Of a DNA stretch of 64,000 nt, positions 44,814 to 55,989 are shown one piece after another. The stretch is from Adiantum capillus-veneris (taxonomy: Eukaryota > Streptophyta > Polypodiopsida > Polypodiales > Pteridaceae). The DNA lies in NCBI GenBank assembly GCA_014529385.2, contig CM043944.1:51471768-51535767 (forward strand), written 5' to 3'. Both the position numbers and the translations under genes were made by a program. Each line of letters begins with the position of its first letter. Positions within the stretch are counted from its first letter, which is position 1. The notes under the pieces were generated by a model that was not told the DNA's origin, ran no database searches, and worked only from the letters and a program-made list of their open reading frames with translations.

Positions 44814-46340
44814 ATGGTTGACAATAGTAAAGAGAGTAAAATTAATGTTGATAGCTTTGATGTTTCTAATAAGCAGGCTACTAACGATGCCCCTATGCTT
44901 GTTAATTACCTTATTTCTAGGCTTCAACAAGCCATGGGCCATCCATCCCTCCAAAGTGAAATACAACGGCAGCTTCGTGCTCATGGGATTCTTCAAACTC
45001 CCACCATGACAAGAGAGTACCTAGGAAGCCTCCTTGTGAGACTCCCAAAAGAGTCCTTTCTCCGATTCGGGAAGAAGAAGAGGATCCATACGAAGGGCTC
45101 AAAAATTTTCTTCTTGATGATGCATCTCCTTCCCAAAGGAGAATTCAAGAGCCCCCACCGAAGGAATGAGAAAGAAGTGAGTCTCCTACCACCTCGGCGG
45201 AGATGGATCCACAAAGATGGCGGGCTAAACGCCCTCCATCACCTCTAAAAACGAAGAAGATCATCACACACTTCTCCACACCATAATTCAAAGAGGGATG
45301 ACAAAAAGAAAGAGAAGAAAAAGGTGAGAAAGAGGACACCCTCTTCTCCATCTTCTTCATCCTCTTCCTCTTATGAAAGTGATGGTGCAGAAAATGAAAA
45401 TCGAGGCAAGAAAAAGGCGAGAAAGAGACCACCCTCTTCTCCATCTTTCTCAAATTCTTCATCCTCTAAAGAAAGCGATGGTGCAACTTTTGAACCATAA
45501 AAAAGAAGAGGCCATAGGAAATCCTATGCCGCGTGGAAGAGGTCGTCCAAGCTCAAGAAGTTCAAAGAGGGAGGTAAGAGAATCTCTTTCCTTACCTACG
45601 ATGGCACCTTTGGTGCTACGGACAAAGTCTTGGCCTTTATTTAACAATTCGATGCGGCGTTTGGAGATGAGGGCTTCACGGAGTCCTCTAAGCTACAGCA
45701 TGTAGCTATGTACTTTCAAACTCCGCCAAGCAATGGTGGTCTAGCCTACGGGCCAACGGTGAAGCTCCAAAAACATGGAAAGCTTTAAGAGCTTCCATTA
45801 TGAAGCAATTTTTGGCCACTGATGCCAAAGACAAAGTACTCACCAATTGGCAAATCTTGAAGCTCTCTCCCTACGAATCCATTCACAAATATGTAGACAA
45901 GTTTTGGGACCTACATCTCAAAGCCACTGTCTTCAAAAATATGGATTTTGGAGAGCAAAAGTAGCAATTTTGTGCGGGCTTAACTGAAGAAATGACGAAG
46001 TATGTCAACTACCAAAGGCCATGCACCATATCCGCGGTTATACACCATACTATGGTGGCTTCTCGAATTAATTTCCAAACAAGGGCTAAGAGAAATTCTA
46101 AGCCCACAAAAAACAAGGGTTCCAATGAGCCTAAGGGGAAGGACAATGTCCAAAAGTCTCCTAAGGGCAATTCCAACAAAGCTAAGGAGAAGGGAGTTTA
46201 CAAAGGTAAAAACAAACTCTCTCCTGAAGAGCATGAGCATTATCGCAAGGATAACCGTTAAGTGCGGCGAGCAAGGGCATACATACGGTGCTTGTACCCA
46301 AAAGAACACCCGCCATGAGCCTCCTAGAGCTACATTGGTC
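44814..46340 (+). pseudogene. Gypsy B gag
   Basis: ATG 44814 opens a frame (MVDNSKESKIN) that soon shifts. Gag core motifs appear in pieces near 45530-45960, and a stop lies at 45963-45965. The zinc-knuckle region near 46230-46300 is also damaged. Compared with the gag of Gypsy A the order is the same. Not functional. Confidence 0.75.
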
Positions 46341-48309
46341 AACATCCGAGAAGAGGAAGCTCACCACAAAGGATCTCCTCTATGCCATGCTTGGGGAAAG
46401 GTAAGAGAACGTGATGCTTTTATTCTCTTTGACCCTGGTTCTACTCACAATGTCATATCCATAGAGTTTTCCACCAAGCTAGGCATCCGAGCTTATTATA
46501 TGGGAGATGTCCTACCCGCAAATGGTGCTTTCAAGGGGCAAGAAGCTTCAGTCGCTCCCTTAATTGGGAAATTGAGGCTTCGTGTCCAAAGTTATGTGGA
46601 CAAAGAGGACTTCTTTATCTCTCCTCTCAAGCACGAGGATGTAGTCCTAGGGGCACCATGGTTGGATCGCATGGCTGTCAATGTTAAATTCCCTGAAAGA
46701 AGAATCTACTTTAGGTTCAGGAAAAACGATCCACTTTTGTTTAATTCAAATATATCTACTACAAATTCAATATCAACTCAAACTGAAAATTCAATATCAA
46801 CCCAAACTAAAGATTCAATATCTACCCAAACTGAAGATTCCTTTCATCAAGCATATAATATAGAAAATGTATATAGATGCTAAGGAAATGGGTAACACGA
46901 TACCCATTGTACATACGCAAGCTTTCAATAAGTCAATAAAGAGCTCTATTGATGTGTACATGATTTTTGTTAAAGATTCTCAAAATGAACCTAATGCTTT
47001 AGCAAAAGAAAATATAAACAATCACAAGGAATTAGAGTTATCCAATTTTCTCAAGGGGTTTCAAGATGTCTTTATTGACGACATCCCTTGTGAACTACCT
47101 CCTAAACGAGGCACTGATGACCATGCAATTAAACTTCTTCCAGGAAGTTCACCGCCTAATAAACCTCCTTATAGAGTTTCTCAAGATCAACAAGAGGAGA
47201 TTATGCGGCAAGTGCATGAGTTAGTTGAGAAGGGCATGGTTAGGCCTAGCTCACCTCCATTTTGCTCACCTGTGTTATTAGTGCAAAAGAAAGACGGCAC
47301 ATATCGTATGTGTGTCGACTATAGAGCACTAAACAGGATCACTATCAAGAATAGGTTTCCCGTTCCACGGGTAGAAGACCTATTTGACAAGCTACAAGGA
47401 TCAACCTACTTTAGTAGGATTGACCTAAAATGTGGCTTCCATCAAATAAGGATAGTTGATCAAGACATTGTAAAGACCGCATTTCACACTACGTTTGGTC
47501 TTTACGAATACATTGTCATGCCTTTTGGCTTGACCAATGCACCAACCACATTCAACCGCTTGATGGAGAAGATATTCAGGCCTCACCAAACCTTTACTGG
47601 AGTGTTATTCGATGATATTATCATCTACTCTAATTCACTAGATGAACACAAGAAACACCTCCAGGTAATAATTCAAGTTCTAAGAGAGAATAAACTTTAT
47701 GTTAATCGAATGACAATTTAATTTTTCTTGCAAGAGATTCAGTATTTAGGTCACATTATCTATCAATATGGAATCCAAATGGATCCATCAAAGTTAGAGG
47801 TAATAAAAGGATGCCCTAAACCAAGGAATCTTCATGAACTAAGAAGCTTTATAGGTATGTGTGCATACTATAGACGCTTCATAGAAAAGTTCTCACAAAT
47901 TGCATGACCATTACATGACCTAACAAAGAAAAATGTTAGGTATACATGGTTTGCCAAGGGGAACAATGCTTTCAAAAAGCTCAAAGAAAAGCTTATCTTT
48001 CAACCAGTGCTTACACTGCCAGATCTCTCAAAGCCATTTGAGTTCCGATGTGATGCTTGTGGTGATTGCCTTGGAGTTGTTTTGCTCCAAGAAGGGCACG
48101 CCATAGCCTATGAAAGTCGAAGGCTTGACCCTATTGAGCAAGCTCTAGGCATATATGAAAAGGAACTCCTAGCAGTTCTACATGCCTTAGACTCATGGAA
48201 GCACTATTTATCTTAAGTACTTCATGACGCAGACCAAGCTCTCCGACAAACAAATGAGGTGGGCAAATTTTCTTTTGCAATTTCATTTTCATGTTGCTCA
48301 CATTGCTGG
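46341..48309 (+). pseudogene. Gypsy B protease, RT and RNase H (first part)
   Basis: The protease motif is FILFDPGSTHN with LGAPWL (frame 46002-46883). A serine-threonine repeat follows, then RT in the frame 46867-47721 (RMCVDYRALN, SRIDLKCGFHQI, VMPFGLTNAP and catalytic FDDIIIYS). A stop at about 47719 and a frameshift precede RNase H pieces (EFRCDACGDCLGVVLLQEGHA, 48007-48216). The catalytic first residue of the YxDD box is Phe, common in Gypsy. Gypsy C interrupts the end at GCTGG. Confidence 0.85.
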
Positions 48310-48519
48310 TGACGGGAGCAAAGCGAACCCCGAACCCCGACGGCCTCTAAAACACCGGGGACCGAATGGCGCGCCTCGAGCCTGTCATGGTAAAGCAAAC
48401 AGGGGGCACCACCTAGCTTCAGCGGCTAGGACGCAAACAACACACCACCATAACAAAGTTTTCATCCAAGAGAGATGAATGCTTGGGAGTAATGATGAAG
48501 AGGAAAGGGAATGAGATCA

Positions 48520-48562
<43 letters not shown>

Positions 48563-49870
48563 GGGAGGGGGTATAGCGGCTTAGTACTTAGGCACCACAA
48601 AAGGATGGCGAATCCGCACACCCTTCACACATACACAAGCTCACTCCAAACACAAGACTAGGTGACGATTCCGCACACCTCACATGGGCAAAACATTGCA
48701 AGAAAACATACTCACAAAACCTCAAGCTTTATTTAGAGAATAAGGTGATGAAATGGGGAGCATAGGGTAGGGGAATGAGAAGGGCGAGAGTGGTAGAGCA
48801 CATGGAGGATAGGTGGGAGTTGATGGCGAAGATTCGCACGAGGGTTATGGCCATCATCCTTCATTTAGTTGCCCTTCATCTTCCATAGCCAAGGGTGTAG
48901 AGGTCATGCTCAAGACAAGCATGGTGATTGCGGTGATGGTGATGGTGTGGGTGTGTGTGTGTGTGCACTAGGAACACACAGTGCATAGTGTGTTCTTTGG
49001 TGATGTTGTGTGTGTATTTAGTGTGATGGTGACCCCTCTTTATATAGGGGAGGAGGGGGGAGAAATTCTAGAATTTAGAAATGAAGAAATCATTATCTAC
49101 ATAGGCCATGTCACTATGGGCCCCACTTGTCAGGCTGTGTGTATATGTGCCAGAACAGCAGTCTCATGAGAGAGAGACTAAGAGAGAGAGATGGGTGGAT
49201 GAAAAAAAGTGAGAGGTGACATGGAGAAGAAAGTATTACAAGAGGGGAGTGTGTTCAGAGGTGAATCTGTGTGCAGATGTGTGTGAACACAAGAAAAATC
49301 AGGTAACCACCGGGTGGGGATGGGTCTGTGGGCACCTTTTTTAGTGAAACTGAGTGTGTGTGAGTGTGGGGGAGGTTATTTAGCTACAAGACAAGAGACA
49401 TGGCGCCCTTTAGAGAGAGAGGGGGGTATTTGGGTCATGGGATATGATAGGAGAGAGAAAGAGAGGGTGGGGTATACTATTTTGGAAGATAGGGTAAGTT
49501 GCATGTGAGTTAGGGTGCATTATTGGTGAGTTATAATGCATTATTGGTGAGAGGTGGGGTAGCTTGAGGGGAGAGAGAAAGGAGAAAGGACAAGGGGAAG
49601 AGAGAGGGGGTTGACCTTTTGAGTGGAGGAGAGGAAAAGGGGCACACGGCGGGGCAACAGTGAAGAAAAAAGGAGGCAAGGTGGGGATGGGCTACCCCGC
49701 AGGCATGAGGTGGCCTATTTTACCTTTCTTATATATTTACATAATCATACTTTATTTTTTTCTTACTTTTTCCAATGCCTTTTATCACTCCCTCCCTAAG
49801 AGGGGGTTTTCATGGGGTGGGGACGAGAGAAGAGGGGTATGGGAGCTTGGCTTGTGAAAAGCCCCCATCA
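48310..49870 (-). repeat. Gypsy C 3' LTR
   Basis: It runs TGACGGGAGC to CCCCATCA (plus strand), nearly identical to 55990-57558. A (GA)n tract lies at 48519-48559. Short reading frames inside both LTRs are chance GA/GT-rich products. Confidence 0.93.
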
Positions 49871-49898
49871 TTAGCCCTCCCCTTTTGGCTAGAGGCAT

Positions 49899-51692
49899 TC
49901 ATGTCTCTAGCTCATCTGTTTGATCATTATCGTCGGAGGTGGCGGCTGATGGTGTGTCCTCATCTGGAATGTCAATTGGTGGAGCCTGGTCAAATCGAAG
50001 AAAATAAGGTTTAAGTCGCCAACCATTTACCCTGGTTTTATGAAGTTTTCCATCAGCCTCCATAAGCTGGTAGCTTCCATTGGCATACTTTTTCCTGATG
50101 ATGAAAGGACCTTCCCATCGGAGTAGGAGTTTCTTATCCTTGCGCGTGTCGAAGCGATTGTCGTAGCGGAGCACCAACATTCCTTTCTTTAATTCTTTTT
50201 TCCGGAGATGCTCGTTAAAGCTAAGCCGTCTATGCTCTGCTTGTGCTGCATAATAATTTATTGCTTCTTCTCTGTCCAGCTGCAGTCTTTCCAAGTTGAT
50301 GATGTGATCTCTCAAATGCATGTTGGGTTGTTGAAGCTGGCTTGCCATTACTCTGAGACTTTGTAGTTGCACTTCAATGGGCAAGATTGCTTCCTTACCA
50401 AATACTAGATGATACGGTGTGAATCCCAAGGATGTACGAAATGAAGTTCTGTAGGCCCATAAAGCTGGTAGTAGATACTTATCCCAGTCTCCAGGATAAT
50501 TGTTTACCTGCTTGTTAATAATTTTAGAAACCATTCCATTTACCTTTTCAACTAGGCCATTACATTAAGGGTAATATGGTGAAGAGTGCCTCCTTGTAAT
50601 GCCTAGTTTCTGCATTAATTCTCCTACCAAGTCTGCTCTGAAACCTGGCCCTCTATCAAAGATGATCTCTAAAGGTGTGCCAAACCTACAACATATGTGC
50701 TCGTAGATAAATTTAGCTACCTCTACCGCTGTGATTCTAGTGGTGGCTGTAGCCTCTGCCCATCTAGTCATGTAGTCGACCCCCATGATAATGTAGAATT
50801 TTCCTGAGTTGGCCCTAGGTAATGGCCCAATGGCATCGATACCCCATTTTTCAAATGGGCCATATGAGAGAATAGGTGTCTGTGGTTCAGGCATAAGTGA
50901 CCTAGTGCCGGCCTTTTGACACAACTTACACGTTTTGCACCAGTGGTGTACATCACAGTTGAGGCTAGGCCATATGAAGCCTGCCTGCAAGATTTTCCTA
51001 CTTGTTATGTCTAGGGCAAAGTGACCACCACAAACCCCGTCGTGACAACTAGCAATTACTCCCGTGATTTCCTGAGAGAGAGGGACCTTCCTGAGTATTT
51101 GGTCCTTACCCTTACAGTACAAACCGTCATTGATGAGTCGATACCTTGTGGCCTTCCGCGTCAGCCATTGCTTCTGTCCCTTTGTTAAATCTGATGGGCA
51201 TTCCCCTGTTTCCAAAAAATGCATGATGTCAGGCAACGCATCACTTCCTTGAAATAGAGGGAGCTTTAGTTTTATTGCTCCAACCACCACTTCCTGTAGT
51301 CTTTCACTTGCTAGGGCATCTGCTTCTTGGTTTTGAGCCCTTGGGATATGGTGTATTTGAACTTCTTCAAACTTACCCAACAAGGTTTTTACACCACTTA
51401 AGTGAGTCCTTAAACTAGGATTCTTGCATGTCCATGCTCCATTTACTTGCCTTACCAGAAGTAGAGCATCCCCAAATACATTAAGGCGTTGTACACCTTG
51501 TGAGACGCACCATTGTAGACCCTTGGTTAGTGCTGCATACTCAGCTTCATTGTTAGAATGTGAATCTAACAATTGGCCCAACGAAAATACCTTTGTCCCT
51601 TTGTCATCAAAGACCACTATGCCTGCAGCTGCTTTGTCGGACGCTCGCTTGTAGGCCCCATCAAAGTAGAGAGAGTATGCTCCTTCTACCAT
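49899..51692 (-). pseudogene. Gypsy C second RNase H and integrase
   Basis: The frame from 51692 to 50565 encodes an additional RNase H (YFDGAYKRASDKAAAG, NNEAEYAAL, FGDALLLV, QNQEADALA). The integrase follows with a HHCC finger (HHWCKTCKLCQ), first Asp in WGIDAIG and second in FDRGPGFR. A TAA at 50565-50567 cuts it just before the glutamate motif (NGLVEK). The same frame continues to a stop at 49899 and ends in a GPF-type region (WEGPFIIRKKYANGSY). The TAA corresponds to a probable CAA to TAA change. The frame overlaps the upstream pol by a few bases, reflecting a frameshift. Confidence 0.85.
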
Positions 51693-54600
51693 CGGTGGTA
51701 CTGGAGGTAATCGGACTTCTCCTTCCCTTCAAAGACTTGGTAGGTCATGAGTCCCCCCAAACTTGCCCTTGTCGTGCTTTCTACCTGTACCGTGTAGTCA
51801 AACTCTTGCAGACGAACTAGCCATTTAGTAATTCTAGCAGACACATCCATGTGTTGTACAACATAGGGAAATATTTCATCCGTGGTTAGAATCACAAATT
51901 GCTTAGGCAGCAAATATGACCTAAACTTTGTAGTTGCAAATCTAAGAGCTAGGACTAAGTGTTCCACATGGGTGAAACCTTTCTCTCCTGCTGTCATCAT
52001 TCGACTAGAGAAGTAGATTGGCCTCATGAAAGATGTCGTCGTATCCTTTTGGAGTAGCACAACCCCCAATGAGTCATCACCAACACTTGAGGTGACATAG
52101 AATTTTTCATCCCACTTAGGTGGTGAGATAGTTGGCAGAGTGGCTAAGACCTCCTTTACCTTGTTGTAGTGATGTTCGCTTTCCTCGTCCCAAGTGAAAG
52201 TTGATCTTTGAGTGAGTTGTTGCAGTGGTAGAACAAGTTGTGATAGTAGATGTATGAATCTACTTAAGTACCTCACCTTCTGTAGAAAAGAGACCAGTTG
52301 ACGTGCGGTCGTTGGTGAAGGTAGGGCTATGAGTGCGGACACCTTACTTGGGTCGGCGTTGATACCTTTTGCTGAAATTTCATGGCCTAGTAGAATGACT
52401 TTACTCTCCCCAATGTGGCATTTATCCACATTTAATTGCCCACCTAGGCTCTGCAACCTGGCCAAACCTTCAGTTACCTTTTCTAAATGTGAAATACGGG
52501 AGCTATATATACAAAAATCATCAATGAACACTCTTATGGATGTTCCAAAGAACGGTTGAAAAACATATGTGACATATCTTTGGAATGTGGCAGGTGCATT
52601 TGTGAGACCAAATGGCATAACCCTGTATGCAAAACAACCCCATGGCGTGATAAAAGTGGTTTTTACCTGATCTTCCAAGGCTATGCGTATTTGAAAGTAT
52701 CCAAAATAACCATCACAGACGGTATAGCATTCAAAACCCGCTACTTCATTCAGAATTTCATCCAAGAAAGGGAGAGGAAAGTGGTCTCTCTTTGTAGCTG
52801 CATTTAGTGGTTTGTAGTCAACACAAACCCTCCACTTACCATTCTTTTTAGGCGTCACCACTACGGGTGACACCCATTCTGAGTTTTCTACAGGATAGAT
52901 GAATCCCGCCTCCAGCAGTTTCCTTACCTCGGCCAAGAGTGCCTTTTCTTGTATGACCCCCAATCGTCGTAACTTTTGCACAACTGGTTTTACCCCTTCC
53001 TTCAGCTTAATATGATGTTCCACCACTGTAATGCCTGTGATTCTTTCATAGTTGTCAATGAACAGGTTAGGAAATCCCATCAACATTTGCAAAAAACTAT
53101 CTTTCTCCTCAAGTGTTAATTCCGTAGACAACATACCCTTCAACCTACTTCCTCCTAGGCCAGGTGATTTGCTCTTCTCTTCATTGGGTTGCCCTTTTGG
53201 TGATGGATCACCAATTGTGCTTACCCTTTGTGGATCCTTCATAATGATACCCATCACATCAATGGAACTATCACTTTCGTCAGTGGATGTGGTCTCCTCC
53301 TCAAAACTGGAAGATTCGCTAGTGGTTTCATCTGCCAATGTTTCCAGATTCATTTGCTTCTGCTTGCCAATACTCATGTCGTAGTAGATTGTCTCCCCTT
53401 TCTTACCGGTCATGCGTAGAAGGCCAGTACCCCAGTCCTGTTTTGCCTTCATGGCCATCAACCATGGCCTTCCCAAGATTAGTGGATAGCCCTCCCCCTT
53501 AGTAGGCATTACAAAAACATCTACCTCTACCTCAGTGTTGAAAGCTTTTATTTTTACGGCACTTACCACACCCACACACTTTACTTTTGTGTTGTTTTCC
53601 ATCTTTGCCTTGCATGGAGAAGGCCTGTCAACCTCGAGCCCTAATCGAAGCATCATAGCTTCGCTCATTACACAGATTTGTGCACCTCCATCAATGTAGG
53701 TGTTTCCAACCCTCTTTCCTTTTATGTTTACGTCGACAATTGGAAGGATGTCATCCATGTTGCAACCCGAAATTGCTCCGGCTACCTTTGTTTTGGAGCG
53801 TCTTGTACTTACCATTTTGGACCATTGTCGCCTTACTTTTGGTGCAAGATGTAGCAGTTGTGGCCATGTAATCTTCGGTCCTTGCTCTGCCACATCCAAT
53901 GTTAGATCATAGGGCTTAGAACTTTCCCCTAGCTGGAAGTCGATGATGCCCAATTTCCGTCGTGGCCTGAATGGCCTCTTGCTAGTTTCTCCTCTCATGC
54001 TTCTCTCATCATCTGATTGTGTAGCTTTCTCCCTCCTAGCTCTTTTCACAATCATGGCCTCAAGTGGTTCTAAAAAGGTTACCTTCTCCTTACCCTTGTC
54101 CCTCTCCTTTGCTCTGGGTGGATCCACTACTACGGCTTTTCCTTTCTCTTCTAGCCTTATGATGTTTACAGGGCTATCAGGTGGTGGGGCTGGTGGAAGA
54201 GGTGGAATGGATGCTTGTAGTGGTGTCTGGGGTGGTCGTAGAATTTGTGTTGGTGGGGGTGGTGCTCGAGGTGGGGGTGTTCTTTCTCTAGGGGGTGACA
54301 ATTGGTTCCTCCTACCTCCTCTATTATAGTTTTGTCGTGGTTTGGGACAGTAGTACATACCGTGACCGTCTTCTCCGCAGTTGTAGCAATGATACTCCCT
54401 GTTTTGTCGTCGTGCTCTTCCAGGGTCTTGATCTCTTTCTTGACTCCTCCCTTGCTGTATTAAGTGGACAGACAAATTCTGCAGTTGGTCAGTAATATGG
54501 GCCAACATATCTTGTTGGTCATCTCTTACCCCAAGAGCCGGTGGTGGTGGTATGGTGGTTGTCGTAGTTGCTGGTCGACGCGATGTTCCTGCTTCTGTTG

Positions 54601-55132
54601 ACTCGGTTTCTTTGGCTTTCATTCGCAGCTTCTTGTCCTTAAGACGAGCAATCTCAACGGCTAACTCGTACGTAGCCGGGAATCTACCTTTCACCTTCTC
54701 CTTGAGAAGTGGCCATAAGCCATGCGTGAACCGATCTTTTTTTAGGAAATCGGGTGCGGCTTCCCCCCTTGCCAGTGACTCAACCCACCGTTCCCACAAA
54801 TCCACAAATTTGGACTCATAGGTGGCATATTCTAAAAGACCCTCCTGCTTCAAGTCTCTCAACTTGTACCACAACTTTTCTGAAGTGGTACCTCTCCCAA
54901 AGCGCCTCTTAAAAGCGGTTTTTAAGGGTTCCCAGTCATCCTTGGTTGCTTGTGGAAGTGCATTGTACCATGATCTAGCTTCTAGCTTCATGAGATGCTT
55001 AAAGATTCTAACCCGGGATTCATCCGTATCTTTGTTGCTCACTACACATGCTACTTCAAAGTCATTTAGGAAGTCTCTTACCAAATCCTCCCCCTTCTTT
55101 CCTTTAAATGTTGGAAATGCTACACTTGCCAT
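51686..55132 (-). CDS. Gypsy C gag-protease-RT-RNase H polyprotein
   Basis: From ATG 55132 (MASVAF) the frame gives 1148 residues. Gag (about 1-230) is followed by the zinc knuckle CYNCGEDGHGMYYC near 250 and a Pro-rich spacer. The protease has IDGGAQ with D481 and LGRPWL. RT has CDGYFGYFQI, MPFGLTNAPATF and FIDDF with D871. A degenerate RNase H (FYVTSSVGDDSLG, where the first catalytic Asp is lost) closes the frame. Loss of catalytic residues in this first RNase H is expected when a second one is present. An earlier in-frame ATG at 55162 is possible. The last 15 residues are out-of-frame readthrough after a frameshift near 51730. Confidence 0.88.
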   Translation of the reverse strand: MASVAFPTFKGKKGEDLVRDFLNDFEVACVVSNKDTDESRVRIFKHLMKLEARSWYNALPQATKDDWEPLKTAFKRRFGRGTTSEKLWYKLRDLKQEGLLEYATYESKFVDLWERWVESLARGEAAPDFLKKDRFTHGLWPLLKEKVKGRFPATYELAVEIARLKDKKLRMKAKETESTEAGTSRRPATTTTTIPPPPALGVRDDQQDMLAHITDQLQNLSVHLIQQGRSQERDQDPGRARRQNREYHCYNCGEDGHGMYYCPKPRQNYNRGGRRNQLSPPRERTPPPRAPPPPTQILRPPQTPLQASIPPLPPAPPPDSPVNIIRLEEKGKAVVVDPPRAKERDKGKEKVTFLEPLEAMIVKRARREKATQSDDERSMRGETSKRPFRPRRKLGIIDFQLGESSKPYDLTLDVAEQGPKITWPQLLHLAPKVRRQWSKMVSTRRSKTKVAGAISGCNMDDILPIVDVNIKGKRVGNTYIDGGAQICVMSEAMMLRLGLEVDRPSPCKAKMENNTKVKCVGVVSAVKIKAFNTEVEVDVFVMPTKGEGYPLILGRPWLMAMKAKQDWGTGLLRMTGKKGETIYYDMSIGKQKQMNLETLADETTSESSSFEEETTSTDESDSSIDVMGIIMKDPQRVSTIGDPSPKGQPNEEKSKSPGLGGSRLKGMLSTELTLEEKDSFLQMLMGFPNLFIDNYERITGITVVEHHIKLKEGVKPVVQKLRRLGVIQEKALLAEVRKLLEAGFIYPVENSEWVSPVVVTPKKNGKWRVCVDYKPLNAATKRDHFPLPFLDEILNEVAGFECYTVCDGYFGYFQIRIALEDQVKTTFITPWGCFAYRVMPFGLTNAPATFQRYVTYVFQPFFGTSIRVFIDDFCIYSSRISHLEKVTEGLARLQSLGGQLNVDKCHIGESKVILLGHEISAKGINADPSKVSALIALPSPTTARQLVSFLQKVRYLSRFIHLLSQLVLPLQQLTQRSTFTWDEESEHHYNKVKEVLATLPTISPPKWDEKFYVTSSVGDDSLGVVLLQKDTTTSFMRPIYFSSRMMTAGEKGFTHVEHLVLALRFATTKFRSYLLPKQFVILTTDEIFPYVVQHMDVSARITKWLVRLQEFDYTVQVESTTRASLGGLMTYQVFEGKEKSDYLQYHRW

Positions 55133-55214
55133 GATTACCGAGAGAGAGCTAGAAAGACACACTGCTTAACTTGCAAAAGTTTTTTCTTCTTTACAAGGAG
55201 GCGTGTATACCCTC

Positions 55215-55433
55215 TTATACTAGGACATAGATTAAAACTTCAAACGGTACATTGCCTTGTACCAAAGGTAAGACAAATGGTTGATCTGATGCCAGAACCT
55301 CAAAAAATCGCTCCCCACCCAGCATGGTGTCAATGACGTGCTGGTAGTGAGCCTTCAAATCCAGTATTACCTTGATTGAGCGTACACGTGTTGGTATGTG
55401 TGATCTGTCTTGAGGTAGGTTGTACTGATTCAT
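55215..55433 (-). CDS. Gypsy C leader ORF 3, 72 residues
   Basis: This peptide shares length and pattern with the tandem ORFs at 10336-10763: Met-Asn start, RSI+, K.H.Q..I, G.ER..E.L.S, LPL and a hydrophobic tail. It lies 83 bases upstream of the gag start in its leader. Similarity between two unrelated transposon contexts suggests a conserved small protein. No known domain. Confidence 0.55.
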   Translation of the reverse strand: MNQYNLPQDRSHIPTRVRSIKVILDLKAHYQHVIDTMLGGERFFEVLASDQPFVLPLVQGNVPFEVLIYVLV

Positions 55434-55450
55434 GTGAAGCTTAGAGGTGC

Positions 55451-55675
55451 TTAGTCACTGTCCAAGCTTGTGAGAGAGGGTGGTGTTCTTTCCTGAAACA
55501 AACTCAGTAGATCCCTAGTTTCTCTAGTGAGAGTGTGAGCCAATGATTCCGTTATCTGTGCTGCAGCATCAGGTGCGACTTGAAAACTGACTGTGATAAT
55601 TACCTCGGTGACTTGAGTTACCCAATTCTCAAAGTAGAATAGTGTTGATACTCTATTGTGTAGAGCTCCTTCCAT
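55451..55675 (-). CDS. Gypsy C leader ORF 2, 74 residues
   Basis: A 74-residue frame, rich in Thr and Val (VTQVTEVIITVSFQV), ends 15 bases before the next ORF. It has no known domain. Its position in a row of three small ORFs supports it weakly. Confidence 0.35.
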   Translation of the reverse strand: MEGALHNRVSTLFYFENWVTQVTEVIITVSFQVAPDAAAQITESLAHTLTRETRDLLSLFQERTPPSLTSLDSD

Positions 55676-55916
55676 TTTGTTGTTGTGGGTTGGTTGTAGG
55701 TTGCGGACATGGTTTCGACCTTCTCCTTCTTCTTCTTGGCACTTGGCCTATGTATATCCACTGGGTTTGGCGTGTTGGTTGACTCTCCCACTGCAAATCG
55801 ATTACCGTTATGCCTGGTACTCGAGCTTCGATGGAGATGCGGAGTTCGTCTAGTTGTGCTTGGAGCTCTTCTTCTTCTGTCATCCAATTAGCAAATCTTG
55901 CTAGCCATTCATCCAT
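55653..55916 (-). CDS. Gypsy C leader ORF 1, 87 residues
   Basis: This frame (MDEWLARFANW, then an acidic helix and an Arg-rich stretch PRRRRRRSK) overlaps the start of ORF 2. The basic stretch could bind RNA or act as a nuclear signal. Function unknown. Confidence 0.35.
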   Translation of the reverse strand: MDEWLARFANWMTEEEELQAQLDELRISIEARVPGITVIDLQWESQPTRQTQWIYIGQVPRRRRRRSKPCPQPTTNPQQQNGRSSTQ

Positions 55917-55971
55917 TCACAATAGTTTAGGGGTTTCAGTCTTGTAAACTGAAGGGTTTCATGAAAAGATC

Positions 55972-55989
55972 CACAGTGGGGGCACCAAA
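55972..55989 (-). promoter_or_regulatory. Gypsy C primer binding site
   Basis: On the minus strand TTTGGTGCCCCCACTGTG directly follows the 5' LTR. I cannot assign the tRNA with confidence. Confidence 0.6.

Noticed and set aside
48981-49857. Short frames duplicated exactly at 56669-57545
   Set aside because: Both sets lie in the two LTRs of Gypsy C and are non-coding.
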